Shown here: in pieces, positions 22,521 through 33,509 of the stretch
Layout of the letters: the number at the start of each line of letters is the position of its first letter
Numbering within the stretch: the first letter of the stretch is position 1
Source: Cephalopachus bancanus
Taxonomy: Eukaryota > Chordata > Mammalia > Primates > Tarsiidae
DNA length: 64,000 nt
Assembly: GCA_027257055.1 (NCBI GenBank)
Contig: JAPVLO010000001.1
Location: 12,361,501-12,425,500 of the forward strand
Direction: 5' to 3'
Translations under genes and position numbers: made by a program
The notes under the pieces: generated by a model
What the model saw: only the letters and a program-made list of their open reading frames with translations
Database searches by the model: none
Told to the model about the DNA's origin: nothing

Positions 22521-23061
22521 GGTTCAATATTTTCAAGACCTTTGCCAGTTAGCTGGATATTTTTGCTTGGATTTTTCATGACTATGTTAACAGCTGGCCA
22601 GACTTGCCTATATAATGTGCTTCGTGGCTTGTGTCTCTTGTTGGCATCCAGATTTCTGTAATCCTAGGTGAATTTAGGAAAGTCCCTTGAAGCTCCATAT
22701 TTAGTTGAAGTGAAGACATGGGGTAACTTCTCCTCTTTTGCTAATCTGGAGAATTTCCTGTGTGCAAGAGCCAATTATGTCTGTAGTATCAAGAATCCAT
22801 TGACCTAATGGTTCCTTGATGGGAAATCATGAAATAAACTTTAAAATAGAATTTATCTCCCACTGAACCCATTAAACATGATTAGTGAAAGTAGCGTTTC
22901 CTCTGACACTGAATGGAAATTCTGATTTAGTGAGTTTTCTGCTGTTATGTAACAGGAAGACTTACTTTCATTCTCAATAAAGTTTTGATTCAATAACTTG
23001 AAATGCCCAAGGTCAGGGAATCCTCAATATTTATTAGCCAATTTAAAGCTTTTAAAATGTT
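22521..23061. other. Unassigned sequence
   Basis: No repeat or coding frame recognised. Confidence 0.5.
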
Positions 23062-23520
23062 TTAACTCTGGAATCTCTGTCCTGTTCTATTGGTTCTCTT
23101 GGTGCCTACTCCTGTAGCAATAGATACTGTCTTGGTTACCATAGCCTTGCGATAAAGTTTAAAGTCTGGAAGTGTGATGCCTTCTGCTTTGTTCCTTTTG
23201 CTAAGGATTGTTTTGGCTATTCATGCTTTTTGTTTCCTTGTGAATTTCTGTATTGTCGTTTCCAGGTCTGTGAAAAATGATGCTGGTAATTTGATGACTA
23301 TTGCCTTGAACCTGTAGATTGCCTTGGGTAGGATGGACAACTTGACAATATTGATTCTTTTAATCCGTGAGCAGGGCATATTTTTCAATTTGTTTGTCAT
23401 CTTTGATTTCTTTGAGCAGCGTTTTGTAGTTGTTCTCGTTCACTTCTCTGGTTAGGTGGATGCCAAGGTATTTAATAATTTGGTGAATGGGATTATGTTT
23501 TTTTAGTTGCTTTTCTGGTC
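23062..23520 (-). mobile_element. L1 ORF2 segment, inverted 5' part of a twin-primed L1
   Basis: Antisense ORF2 sequence: GTTCTATTGGTTCTCTTGGT, ACTGTCTTGGTTACCATAGC, ACTTGACAATATTGATTCTT and GTTAGGTGGATGCCAAGG. It abuts the sense 3' part at about 23520. In L1 order its 23062 end lies directly upstream of the sense segment that starts at 23521, which is the configuration made by twin priming. Confidence 0.85.
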
Positions 23521-24782
23521 ACCAATAACAATCACTGGGGGAAAAAGACCATATTTAGCAAATGATTTGGGGAAAACTGGCTAATCACATGCAGAAGAAT
23601 GAAACTGGACTCTATCTGTCACCATCTAAAAAAAAATCTCAAAATGGATCAAGGACCTAAGCATAAAACATCAAACCATAAGAATCTTAGAAGAAAATGT
23701 AGGAAACACCCTTCTGAACATCAGCATAGACAATGGATTCATGACCAAGTCCCCAAAAGTGAATTCCACAAAAACTAAGATGGACAGGTAGAATCCCATC
23801 AAACTGAAAAGCTTTTGCACAGCAGAATAAACCATTAAGGGAGTAAAGAGACGACCCCCAGGATGGGAAAAATTGTGTACAAATTATGTTTCTGACAAAG
23901 GCCTAATATCCAGGATCTACGAGGACCTCAAATAAAGTGAAAGGAAGAAACAATCCCATTAAAAAGTGGGCAAAGAACATGAGCAGACTCTTCTCAAGAG
24001 ATGACATACAAGCAGCCAACGGACAAATGAAAATATGCTCAGCCTCACCAATCATCAGAGAAATGCAAACTAAAACTACCTACAATGAGATACCACCTAA
24101 CTCCAGTAAGGATGGCTATCATTAATAAGTCAAAAGTCAGGTGGTGGCATAGCTGTCGATAACAGGGACTGCTTCTACACTGTTGATTAGGAATGCAAGC
24201 TAGTTCAACACCTTTGGAAAGCACCATGGCAATTTCTAGAAGAACTAAAAACTGGTCTTCCATACAATCCAGCAATCCCTTTCCTGAGAATATACCCAGA
24301 AGAACATAAATCACTCTACCAAAAAGATACCAGCACGTGCATGTTCATTGCTATACTATTCACAATAGCAAAAACATGGAACCAATCCTGCTGCCCGTCG
24401 AAAGTGGACTAGATGAAGAAAATGTGGCACCTATACATGATGGAGTATTATGCAGTCATAAAGAGCAAAATCACAATCTTTGCAGCAACTTGGATGCAGT
24501 TGGAGACCATCATACTAAGTGAACTATCACAGACACAGAGAACTGGGTGCTGCCTGTTCTCACTCATAAATGGGCCTGAACACTAGTCATGTTAGCACAA
24601 GGGTGGGATTAGCAGTCACTGGGCACTGCTAAGGAGGGAGGGAGGAAGGTGGAGGTTATGTGATAACAGAAAGGGGAAGTGAGGCCTTCTAGAAGCCCAA
24701 ACTTCACCTGCATGCAGCCTACTTATATAATACATCCTCATTGTACTCCATAACTCTATAATAAATAAATTATTAGAAAATA
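23521..24782 (+). mobile_element. L1 3' part, sense (ORF2 C-terminus and 3' UTR)
   Basis: Sense L1 from AATAACAATCACTGGGGG through GCAGAAGAATGAAACTGGAC, AAGCTTTTGCACAGCAGAAT and CATGATGGAGTATTATGCAG to a 3' UTR with an A/T-rich tail. Remains of the ORF2 C-terminus are visible ([19 protein letters not shown], 23949-24005). It contains stops and frameshifts. Its 3' UTR type matches the other lineage-type L1 copies here. Confidence 0.9.
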
Positions 24783-24789
24783 AATGTAA

Positions 24790-25424
24790 AAATGATCAGT
24801 TAACAACCCATGTATCTATAAAAATTCTGAAACTTGCCCTTGTGTCCACATCTCCACATCTCCTGATCATCTAATTCTGCTGTGATTCTACTTAGGATCT
24901 TCACATAGGCGCCAAAAGTCCAACTAGTGGCCTGTTGTTATTTCCCTTTGCTAAGGAAGTGTATATTTTGTAATCTTTTTATGAACAATTCATGTTTTTA
25001 AGCAGATCTAGAAAAGGAAACTTTTCATATTAATTCTTACCCGGAATAAGAAGCAGTTACCAATGTTAAACTTGGTTTTGAGGAAAGCATTGACTTAATA
25101 TTTATTCAACATATAAATAGCTACCATAAATTGCCTGAGTTTGTACAACTGCCCGAAATGACAGTATGATAGGAATCCTGTGTAGACTTCTCCCATGTTT
25201 AATTCAATATTTAAAATATTGAAAATGCTATGTAAACTGCCATTTGAAAAAGCTAAAATCAGATCATGAGAAACTTGCTCATGTAACAACATTTCTAATT
25301 ACAATCATTTCACAGTTCCTATCTTAAAATCCAAATGGAGATGCTTATATACATTAAAATATAAAGACAATGGCCAGTACTGGACACCCACTTGAAGGCT
25401 TTAAGACTAGAAGTGACTACTTGA
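24790..25424. other. Unassigned sequence
   Basis: No recognised repeat or gene. Confidence 0.5.
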
Positions 25425-25750
25425 CCTGAGAACTCTGGCAGCTCTCTTAGAAAGAACTTTGGCAGCTCTCTTAGAAAGGTGAGGCTTCATATTCACACTG
25501 GACCCACCCAGGAAAAACAGATATGGAATCATGGGTCATTGGCCTGAGAACTCTGGCAGCTCTCTTAGAAAGAACTCTGGCAGCTCTTTTAGAAAAGTGA
25601 GGCTACATATTCACACTGGACCCACCCAGCAAAAACTGATATGGAATCATGGGTCATATGCTGAGTTTTGCCTTTTCTCAGGCCAATGCTGGGTGGGTCC
25701 AGTGTGAATATGAAGCCTCACCTTTCTAAGAGAGCTGCCAGAGTTCTTCC
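25425..25750. repeat. Tandem duplication with inverted third copy (fold-back repeat)
   Basis: Two direct copies of a 118-bp unit start at 25425 and 25543 with CCTGAGAACTCTGGCAGC. Each opens with a 24-bp subrepeat (GAACTCTGGCAGCTCTCTTA plus GAAA) occurring twice. A third, inverted copy at 25676-25748 pairs with 25454-25511 over 58 bp with one mismatch. It also carries TCTCAGGCCAATG, the complement of the unit junction at 25537-25549, but lacks the 25 bp that lie between those parts in the direct copies. The single strand could fold into a long hairpin. I do not recognise the family. Confidence 0.85.
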
Positions 25751-25759
25751 CAGGGCTGA

Positions 25760-28540
25760 TAGACTTCCATCAGTGTGTCATCTTCTCCAGTGAGATGTCG
25801 AGTTAGCATCCTGCTGCCTATACATTTCTCATGTTCAAATTCAAATTTAGAATACAGGTACTATTGGTCCAGATATACACCATGAAAAGCTCTGTGACAT
25901 TTTCACACTCCCAGCTCTTTGTGTTTTTCTGTGCCGTGTTCATAATTATAAACTGTGTGTGTATCATAACAATTATTGGGTTTACATTTATAGGTGACAT
26001 ATATATTTTGTTATTCCACCATCAGAACATTATAAATGTAATGGTTGAGAAATCATATATATAAAGTCTTGTTATATTCAGAATTTAAAATTCAAAAGGG
26101 GTTGATGGTACCATATTTTTCCCATTTTAGAAAACAGAATTGAGAGATGTACATGCCCATTTTTATTTGCATGTATAGAATCGCACAGGTATGGAAATAC
26201 TCTAAGCCTTCTATGGGGCATTAAAATTCTATCAAAAATAAAAATAAGCTGCATGCTAAGACTCAATTTATATTACTTTCCAACTGCACTCTTAGTTTAA
26301 TTTATATCCCTCAGTCCAAAGAAATTACATTTCTGCTATGATACAGATACTTCTGCTTAGAGGATAAATAATGCAAAGATCTGTTAAAAATTAAGGGACA
26401 AACACATGAGTTTTCCACAGGCATTGGATATAAAATTTTATGTGCATGGAAGTATGTCTTGAAATGCAAATATTAATATTGTTTTTAAAATTACATATTT
26501 GATTGTGAGATAGAAATGTTGGCCCTAGCAGTTTTTCCAGGAGAAAACAATAATAACATTATTCCAGCTTGTCTTTGCTCTATGTTGAAAGACACAGCTT
26601 CATCACACTCCATCCAAGATGCCAGCGCCAGCAAGGCAGTGCCCCTTTTGAGCCCTTGGCTCCAGTTCTCGACTCCTCTGCCCACACTCTAGGGAGTCAC
26701 GGTTGCTCTTGCACTTGCTACCTCTGTGGAAACCTCCTGGTACCTTAGTGTCCTTCTTGCCTTTCAGTCCTTGAATGTCTAGTCATCATTTTTTGTTTTA
26801 CACCTAAAACCTTGAATACTATGACTACTGAGGCTCTGTATTATAGAAGATGCTGAAGATACACCCACCCTCTCCTGTCCCCTTTATTTGTGTCATAGAG
26901 TTTGAGGGCTGCTTGACGGTGCAGTCTCTCATCTTGTGGGGCTGGGGCGGAGGAGAAACACCAGAATCTTTCCACAGGGTCTGAATTAGAGAGACCGAGA
27001 GGGTCAAAAGTAAAATCATATCAGAGGCAATGTGCCAATGGGTAAAAAGAATTATGTCTGAGAAAGTCATCAAAGCCAAGGCTTGAGTCAAATATTGTTG
27101 GTTGCTGAACTAAATCTCATGTGTTTCCTTGCGTTAAAAGCTGCAACAGTTTGGGAATGATAATTAATTTTCTTAGATGTCAGGAAGCATTCAGGAATGT
27201 GCTGGGGCTGTTGTCCCTAGTGGCTTGCATTTGAAGAACAAGGAATACCAAGTTATGATGTCCAGAAGAGTTAATGGGAGAATGAAGGCCTAGGGGAACG
27301 CTTAGGTGGTGATAACACCTCATATGAGAGAAGTAACGGGGAAAGAACCAAGGAATCCTCAAAGGCTTCCTGGGATCCTGTGGAAACTTGGACAGAATGG
27401 TGGCCCATGCTCTGGGGAATTGTTTATTTTCGTTAAGATGGTGTATCCTTTTCAGCGTGGAAGTCAGTCATATCTTTTGCCTGGGTCCCTTGGAATTTTC
27501 CCACTATTGTCTTTGAAATAACCTCAATAACTAAAATTAGAAGCCATTAGAAATTTAGTACCTAAGAATATCAAAGATCATGCATGAAGTTAGAACCTGG
27601 AAGAAAAGCAAGTTTCAATGCACTTAGGTCTGAAGGGTTAATACAGTTGGTTGAAATTCTATAAAGGCTAAAGGCAAGATTTTTAGATATTTCCAAGAGA
27701 AGAGAACGTTTTAGAGGAATGACAAGTCATGTTTGGTCACTTTCTAACAAATATTTTGACCAATATTTAAATGACAGATATCCATTAAGGAAGAAAACAC
27801 CTGGAGTTAGGCGGTTTGTGATTAGGTGGTTTACGATTCGTGATAACATATGAAGCCAGGGATTTATATGACATTGATTAATTGAATTACATTTTCCTAA
27901 GTGAAAAAATTATAGAATTAAAGTATGTAATAAGCCAGCATTTAATTCATAAAAATATAGATGACAAAAAGAAATTAAAAAAATAAAGTCAGTAAGAGAG
28001 TGCTAACTAATGCAATATTTTGCACATACTGCAATATTTAAATGTAAATGTATACAGAAACATTCTGCTATAAGCCTTCTGAGTGAGATTTTACAGATTG
28101 GACATCCATTGTCTTTCATCACTAAGTCACACCTATTTTACAAACTTGAGATTTATTTACTTAAAAATCTTCCGTTTAACCTGGCAGCGACAGATATATG
28201 TATAATATTTTGAGTGTAGAACCTTGCTTGGTTTTACAAATTTCTCCACAAACATTTAACATTATTTATCTTCCAACTAATTGGAGAGTTCTGGTAAGAG
28301 ACTTTGTATTTACAGAGTATTAAGTTTAGTTTTCATAGTCACAACTCTTTTTGCACTCAATTCATCTGTTGTCTAGGTGAATTATATAACTGTGACAAGT
28401 ACAAGTGGTATATCCATGTTTGGAACTACAAGGAAGGGTGAGCTCACATTTCTACAGGTGGGAGTGGAATGTTCCAGTGCACTGGGGATTAGCCGTAATG
28501 ACATTGTGTGCAGCGGTGTTGCCAAAATCGGTTAGGGTAT
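25760..28540. other. Unassigned sequence, 2.8 kb
   Basis: No Alu or L1 recognised. It contains a modest GC-richer part (about 26560-26960) and a 15-bp near-tandem dimer at 27809-27840 (TAGGCGGTTTGTGAT, then TAGGTGGTTTACGAT). Open frames up to 88 codons show no family resemblance. Could be single-copy host DNA. Confidence 0.45.
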
Positions 28541-29215
28541 TTTTCTTTCTTTCTTTTTCTTTTTTTTATTTTAAAGATGTGGGGTACAATTCAGGGTTAG
28601 GTATACAAATGTTGATTATGCAGGTACCCTTATTGCTGAGGTGTACCACATTTTTTTTTTTTTTTTTGAGTTGGAGTCTCACTCGGTCGCCCAGACTGGA
28701 GTGCAGTGGCCACTCCCGGCCACCGCAGCCTCAACCTGCTGGGCTCCGGCGATCCTTCCGCCTCAGCCTTCCTGGTAGCCGGAATTACAGGTGCGCGCTA
28801 CCACGCCCGGCTAATTTTTTTGATTTATTGTAGAGATGAGCTCTCGCTGCCCAGGCGGGTCTCGAACCCACGGGCTCAGGCAATCCACTCACCTCAGCCT
28901 CCCAAAGGCGCGGAATTACAGGCTGAGCCACTAAGCCTGGCCACATTTTTTTTAATCCAGTCCAGCTTCCATGGAAAGCATGGTTGGTTCCATGTTTTTG
29001 CTATTGTGAATAGAGCTGCAGCAAACATATGTGTGCTGGTATTTTTTTTTTGTAGAATGATTTGAGTTCCTCTGGGTATATTCCCAATAGAGGAATTGCT
29101 GGGTCATATGGAAGGTCGATTTCTAGTTCTTTCAGAAATCGCCACACTGTCTTCCAAAGAGGTTGAACTAGTTTGCATTCCCACCAACAGTGTAGAAACG
29201 TTCCTTTGTCTCCGG
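28541..29215 (-). mobile_element. L1 3' end, antisense, lineage-type
   Basis: Antisense 3' UTR starting with T-rich tail and AAGATGTGGGGTACAATTC. After the Alu it continues as TTTTTTTAATCCAGTCCAGC and GGTATATTCCCAATAGAGG. Truncated at the 5' end near CACCAACAGTGTAG. Interrupted by an Alu at 28648. Confidence 0.9.
28648..28943 (-). mobile_element. Alu, antisense, young lineage-type, nested in L1
   Basis: Full antisense Alu from TTTTTTTGAGTTGGAGTCTC to GAGCCACTAAGCCTGGC. The target duplication CCACATTTTTTTT is visible against the uninterrupted L1 copy at 9451. The 142-codon plus frame and the 119-codon frame over it are Alu/L1 translations. Confidence 0.96.
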
Positions 29216-29274
29216 AGTGTTTTTCACAGGGAATAGAGGATGCCCTCGCTAGTCAGTGAAAAACTTCTAGAGTA

Positions 29275-29556
29275 GGCCGTGCGCAGTGGCTCAAGTCTGT
29301 AATCCCAGCACTTTGGGAGACCAAGGCGGGAGGATTGCCTGAATTCATGGGTTCAAGACCAGCCCAGGCAACTTGGTGAGACCATTTCTCTACAATATAT
29401 CAAAAAAATTAGCCGGGCGTGGTAGTGCGCGCCTGTAGTTCTGACTACTTTGAAGGCTGAGGCAGATGGATCACCTGAACCCAGTCACTTCACTCTAGTC
29501 TGGGCAACAGAGTGAGACTCTGACTCAAAAAAAACAAAACAAACAAGCAAACAAAC
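29275..29556 (+). mobile_element. Alu, sense
   Basis: From GGCCGTGCGCAGTGGCTCA to the tail ACTCAAAAAAAACAAAACA. Right arm partly deleted. Approximate target duplication AAACTTCTAGAG/AAACTTCTACAG. Confidence 0.92.
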
Positions 29557-29559
29557 TTC

Positions 29560-32270
29560 TACAGAAGCCACTTGTTGTGCATAATTTAGGAATTAAGAAA
29601 ATCACGTCTATAAACACATTTAATCTTCAGCCTGCATAGGTAGCCTAAGAATATTGAGGAAAAAGAAAGTATTTGAATCATTTTATAAGCCTTTGACAAG
29701 CACATTTCTTTTTAAGATAAAATGTAAAATTATTTTTCTGTCTGTACGGCAGAAGATTAAAATGGTATTTTCATTCAATGAACTTTAAATACATTGAATG
29801 AATACATAATGATGCATGTGAGTAATACAATAAATGTAAACACTTTGGGGCATGTCTTTTGAGTATTTGCTTTAGAAAAGTGAAAAGAGATGTAAGAACT
29901 TATTGAGATTATTTATGATTCACTAAAGTCATGCAGCAAAAGGACAAAATATATGTGTTTCCTAATACAGAACTTCTAAATGTAGAATGAAATCCTAGCG
30001 ATTTGAATATCATTAGCGATTCCAGGTTGAAATTCTTCTTGACTGTCAGAATCTTATGTCATACACAGATGATATATACATATAATATGCAAGTTAAATG
30101 GCATATAATATTCAAACTATATTACTCTTTAATTCTTTCCCGAGAATATAACTGAGATGACTTTTTTCTGCCTCTGCTCCTCACCCTTCTTCTTGCCTAT
30201 TTTTGTATAACTTGCCTGTATTTCTTGTCATCGTGGTCCCACCGGGTTGACTCTTTTTCTACTTTTTCTCATTGGGTAGCCGTAGGCAATGTTATGAAGT
30301 AGGCGCAGTTTGTTGGCTCTGTTAAAAACCAGGGAAGCGGTTTGGATTTCAGCATTTCCAACGAATTTATTGAACTAATGTATATTCATTGTTTTCATTT
30401 AAGAGACTGTAAATTATTTAGGTATATTCAAGGATGTATTTTATATGTATCGTCAAAGTCATTTTGTACTAGTGTGAAGACCTAATTTTTTTCCTAATTT
30501 GAAAATAGTTTTATGTAAATTAGTTCAGATTTCCTGGTGCTTTTCATCATAGCTGTTTGATTTTCGAGACTGTCTCTTGATGTTTTGTTATTATCTCAGG
30601 TTCACAGAAGTAATGGGAACGTGGTGAGAGTATACTGAACTCAGTGATGAAACACTACTGAGTCATTTTTTTTCCTGACCTTGCACTCGTTTGGATCAGT
30701 TTTGTCCAATTCCACAGGTATGTGTGCAATCCATTCCGTCTGAGAAATTCTCACAATAGTGGAAACACAAAGTGAAATACACACACTTTTAAACTTGAGA
30801 AACCTTAAGGTGGATACTCCAACTAAAAGTGGCAGACTCCAACTCAGTACCCAGCACACCCAATCCAGCCTGAGGAACAAGGTAGATATTGACGCAGAAT
30901 GTTTCAAGTCATCGTGTAAATGCTAGGAAGTGGTACTCTGGGAAAGGAAGGCTAGGATGATTACCTAGCGTTCTTGTATTTTGTTTTGGATATGGCTTTC
31001 ATTAGGGATGGATGAGTGAAGATTCGATAAATCAAGGATGTGGGCATGTGCTTTGAGATGGGGGTGTGGTTTAAGATGAAGATGAAGACCCATTCCCACA
31101 AAAGGAAGACAAAGTCTTGCAGGTAGGCAATATTATGGGACACAGTGTGGGCCACGAATGGTCCTGGAAGGTAGAGAATGATAAAAGTATTACCTTTTTT
31201 GTTGACCTCCCGGGATTGTAAAGTTATCTACCTAAAATGGGGTCTTGTATGGAAAATCAATCAGAAAGCAAAAAGGTCAATATTGTTATAATATTCAGCT
31301 TTTACATGGATATTTTAGATTCTGAAACTGCTGTATATCAATTTATGAGTAAATATTGGAATGTTTAAGAATACATTTGATCAGAGAGAAATAATATTTG
31401 AAGACTCATGAAAGTACATGGTGTGTATTTTGGTTGTTACAACTTATATAATATGATGGAAACAACAGGATTGGCTTGTTTTCATTTCTGCTTCTGTTTT
31501 TCTTAAAAATGGAATGCAGAATTTTTCTTTTGTACACATTTATTTTCTTCATATTTGTGATCAAAGAAGGTACTCAGGATGTGATATAAGAACTACTTTT
31601 TGGAACACATTCGTAAATCATCCTGGGAATGGAAAAAAGACTCATGCATCAAGTTGACAGGGTTGATGGTGTTATCCACTCAGAATTCTTGCATTCAGAT
31701 GCAAAGGGTGCTGGAAGAGACTTTACTTAGACAAAAGCTTCCCTCGTACATGATTGTAATATTCTTTTGGATTGGTAAAACTGAAAATTTGAGTACATTG
31801 CAGATTTAAACTTCATATTTCAATAGTATGAATGCCACAGGTATCATAGTGTACTTGGAATATTATAATTCAGTAACATATGATTATTTTTGAATAGTTA
31901 GGAAGAGAGTACATTTTATTTTCACAGAAAATAATTTTAGAATATTGAAAATGAAATAATAGCACATATTATTGCATTTATATAAATAAATATGGAAGGG
32001 GATTTCAGTAGATCCATTGATACAGTGCTGGAATGATGACGGGCAATAACTCCAAATTTTTGGATTTTGGATTGCTTTATAATCTATAAGTAAAATGAAG
32101 GAATTAAAAATACCTTCAGTGTCACCAGGCAGAAAACAACAACTGCTAACTTTTTGATGCCTACTCTCTGTCTTTTTAAAAATATATACATGTTAAATAT
32201 ATGTTATTTTATGTAAAAGAAGAATCACACTATTTGGTAACTTGTTTTATCGCATACTTCACAGTCCTGA
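29560..32270. other. Unassigned sequence, 2.7 kb
   Basis: No Alu or L1 recognised. Open frames up to 88 codons (30641-30907 minus) have no family resemblance. Possible single-copy DNA. Confidence 0.45.
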
Positions 32271-32271
32271 T

Positions 32272-32310
32272 ACTTTATTTATTTATTTGTTTGTTTATTT
32301 ATTTATTTTT
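32272..32310. repeat. (TTTA)n/(TTTG)n tail microsatellite
   Basis: Tail of the following antisense Alu expanded to TTTA and TTTG units. Confidence 0.9.
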
Positions 32311-32588
32311 GAGTTAGCATCTCAGTCGCCCAGGCTGGAGTGGAGTGGCATGCTCATGGCCACTGTAGCCTCAACCTGCTGGGCTCAAGCAATCTTTCCG
32401 CCTCAGCCTTCCAAGTAGTTGGAACCACAGGCGTGCACCACCACATCTGGCTAGATTTTTTATTTATTGTAGAGATGAGGTCTCGCCAAGTTGCCTAGGC
32501 TGGTCTTGAACACTGGGTTCAGGCAATCCTCTTGCCTCGGCCTCCCAAAGTGCTGGGATTATAGACGTGAGCCACCATGGCTGGTAAT
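32305..32588 (-). mobile_element. Alu, antisense
   Basis: Antisense Alu: CTCAGTCGCCCAGGCTGGAG, CTTCCAAGTAGTTGGAACC, TTTATTGTAGAGATGAGG and GAGCCACCATGGCTGGT. Confidence 0.94.
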
Positions 32589-32959
32589 ATTTTATTTTAA
32601 TTTTAAAGTAATTTAAGATTCTTTGAAAAGACTATCAAAATAAGGATTCAAAACAAGGCAGAAATGTTTGAGATTTGTTATTTGCTAAAATTGGTTTTGA
32701 ATCAACTTTAACATATATAATTGGATGAAGTTATTTGTTTATAATTCTTAATCAAATATTATTTGAAATCAGGTATTTTTATTGATCCATAGTAATTGTC
32801 CATATTTATGGGGTACATGGAATATTTTGGTACACGTATACAAAGTATAATTGTCAAATCAGAGTAACTGGGTTATCCGTCACCTCAAACATTTATCATT
32901 ACTTTTCTTCTAGGTATTTCCAACACTTTTCTTCTGGCTATCTTGAAATAAACAAATTG

Positions 32960-33043
32960 GGCAACTCTCTTTCAGGTCCCTTCCCTCTTGGGACCGTTTT
33001 TGTATCTTAATAAACTCCTGCTTTCACACACACACAAAAGAAA
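32960..33043 (+). mobile_element. Retrocopy resembling an ERV1 LTR R region, with TSD
   Basis: Runs from GGCAACTCTCTTTCAGGTCC through a GGTCCC...GGGACC hairpin to TTAATAAACTCCTGCTTTC and an A/C-rich tail. Flanked by a 15-bp target duplication with one mismatch (GAAATAAACAAATTG at 32945, GAAATATACAAATTG at 33044) in L1 host sequence. It starts and stops at the same places as the copy at 1150-1225. The canonical AATAAA lies 15-20 bases before the tail, as in a polyadenylated transcript. Confidence 0.65.
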
Positions 33044-33068
33044 GAAATATACAAATTGTTGTTAACTA

Positions 33069-33298
33069 CAGGGGGTGCCAAAAAATATATACACATTTTA
33101 AGTATGAGGTTTACTCAAAAGATGGTGTTAATCAAATGAATGCTAGCATCACCATGTGACAGGCAGGACTAAGAAAATGGCAGAAGCATCGTTGAGTGAA
33201 AGTCATGCTACACATTGCTACGAGAATTTAATTCAGCTTTGAAAAATAATATGTAGATAACATCTCTTGTAATGTGTATGCATTTTTGGCACCTTCAC
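33069..33298. mobile_element. Mariner-type MITE, about 230 bp
   Basis: Inverted termini: left GGTGCCAAAAAATATATACA, right (reverse complement) GGTGCCAAAAATGCATACAC, about 28 bp each with a few mismatches. It sits at a TA inside antisense L1 3' UTR, between TTGTTAACTA and TCACCCTG. No transposase remains. The TIR does not match either of the other mariners here, so this is a third mariner lineage. Confidence 0.75.
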
Positions 33299-33509
33299 AA
33301 TCACCCTGCTGTGATATCAAACACTAGAACTCGTTCCTTCTATCTAACTGTGTGTACCATTCGCCAGCTTCCCTTCATCTCCCTCCCTCCTATCTTTCAC
33401 AACCTACCATGACTTCCATTATACTCTACCTCCTTGAGAGCCACTTGTAGCTCCCACGTATAAGTGAGGATGTGAGATATTTGTCCTTCTGTGCCTGGCT
33501 TATAAAATC

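Larger units (their letters stand above)
32775..33502 (-). mobile_element. L1 3' UTR, antisense, carrying two nested insertions
   Basis: Antisense L1 3' UTR: CATATTTATGGGGTACATGG, ACACGTATACAAAGTATA, TTATCCGTCACCTCAAACA, ATACAAATTGTTGTTAACTA, then TCACCCTGCTGTGATATC and TAAGTGAGGATGTGAGAT. It is broken at 32960 by an LTR-end retrocopy and at 33069 by a mariner MITE. The known L1 sequence lets both insertion points be read off directly. Confidence 0.85.

Noticed and set aside
28405..28833. 142-codon plus frame
   Set aside because: Antisense L1 tail plus antisense Alu.
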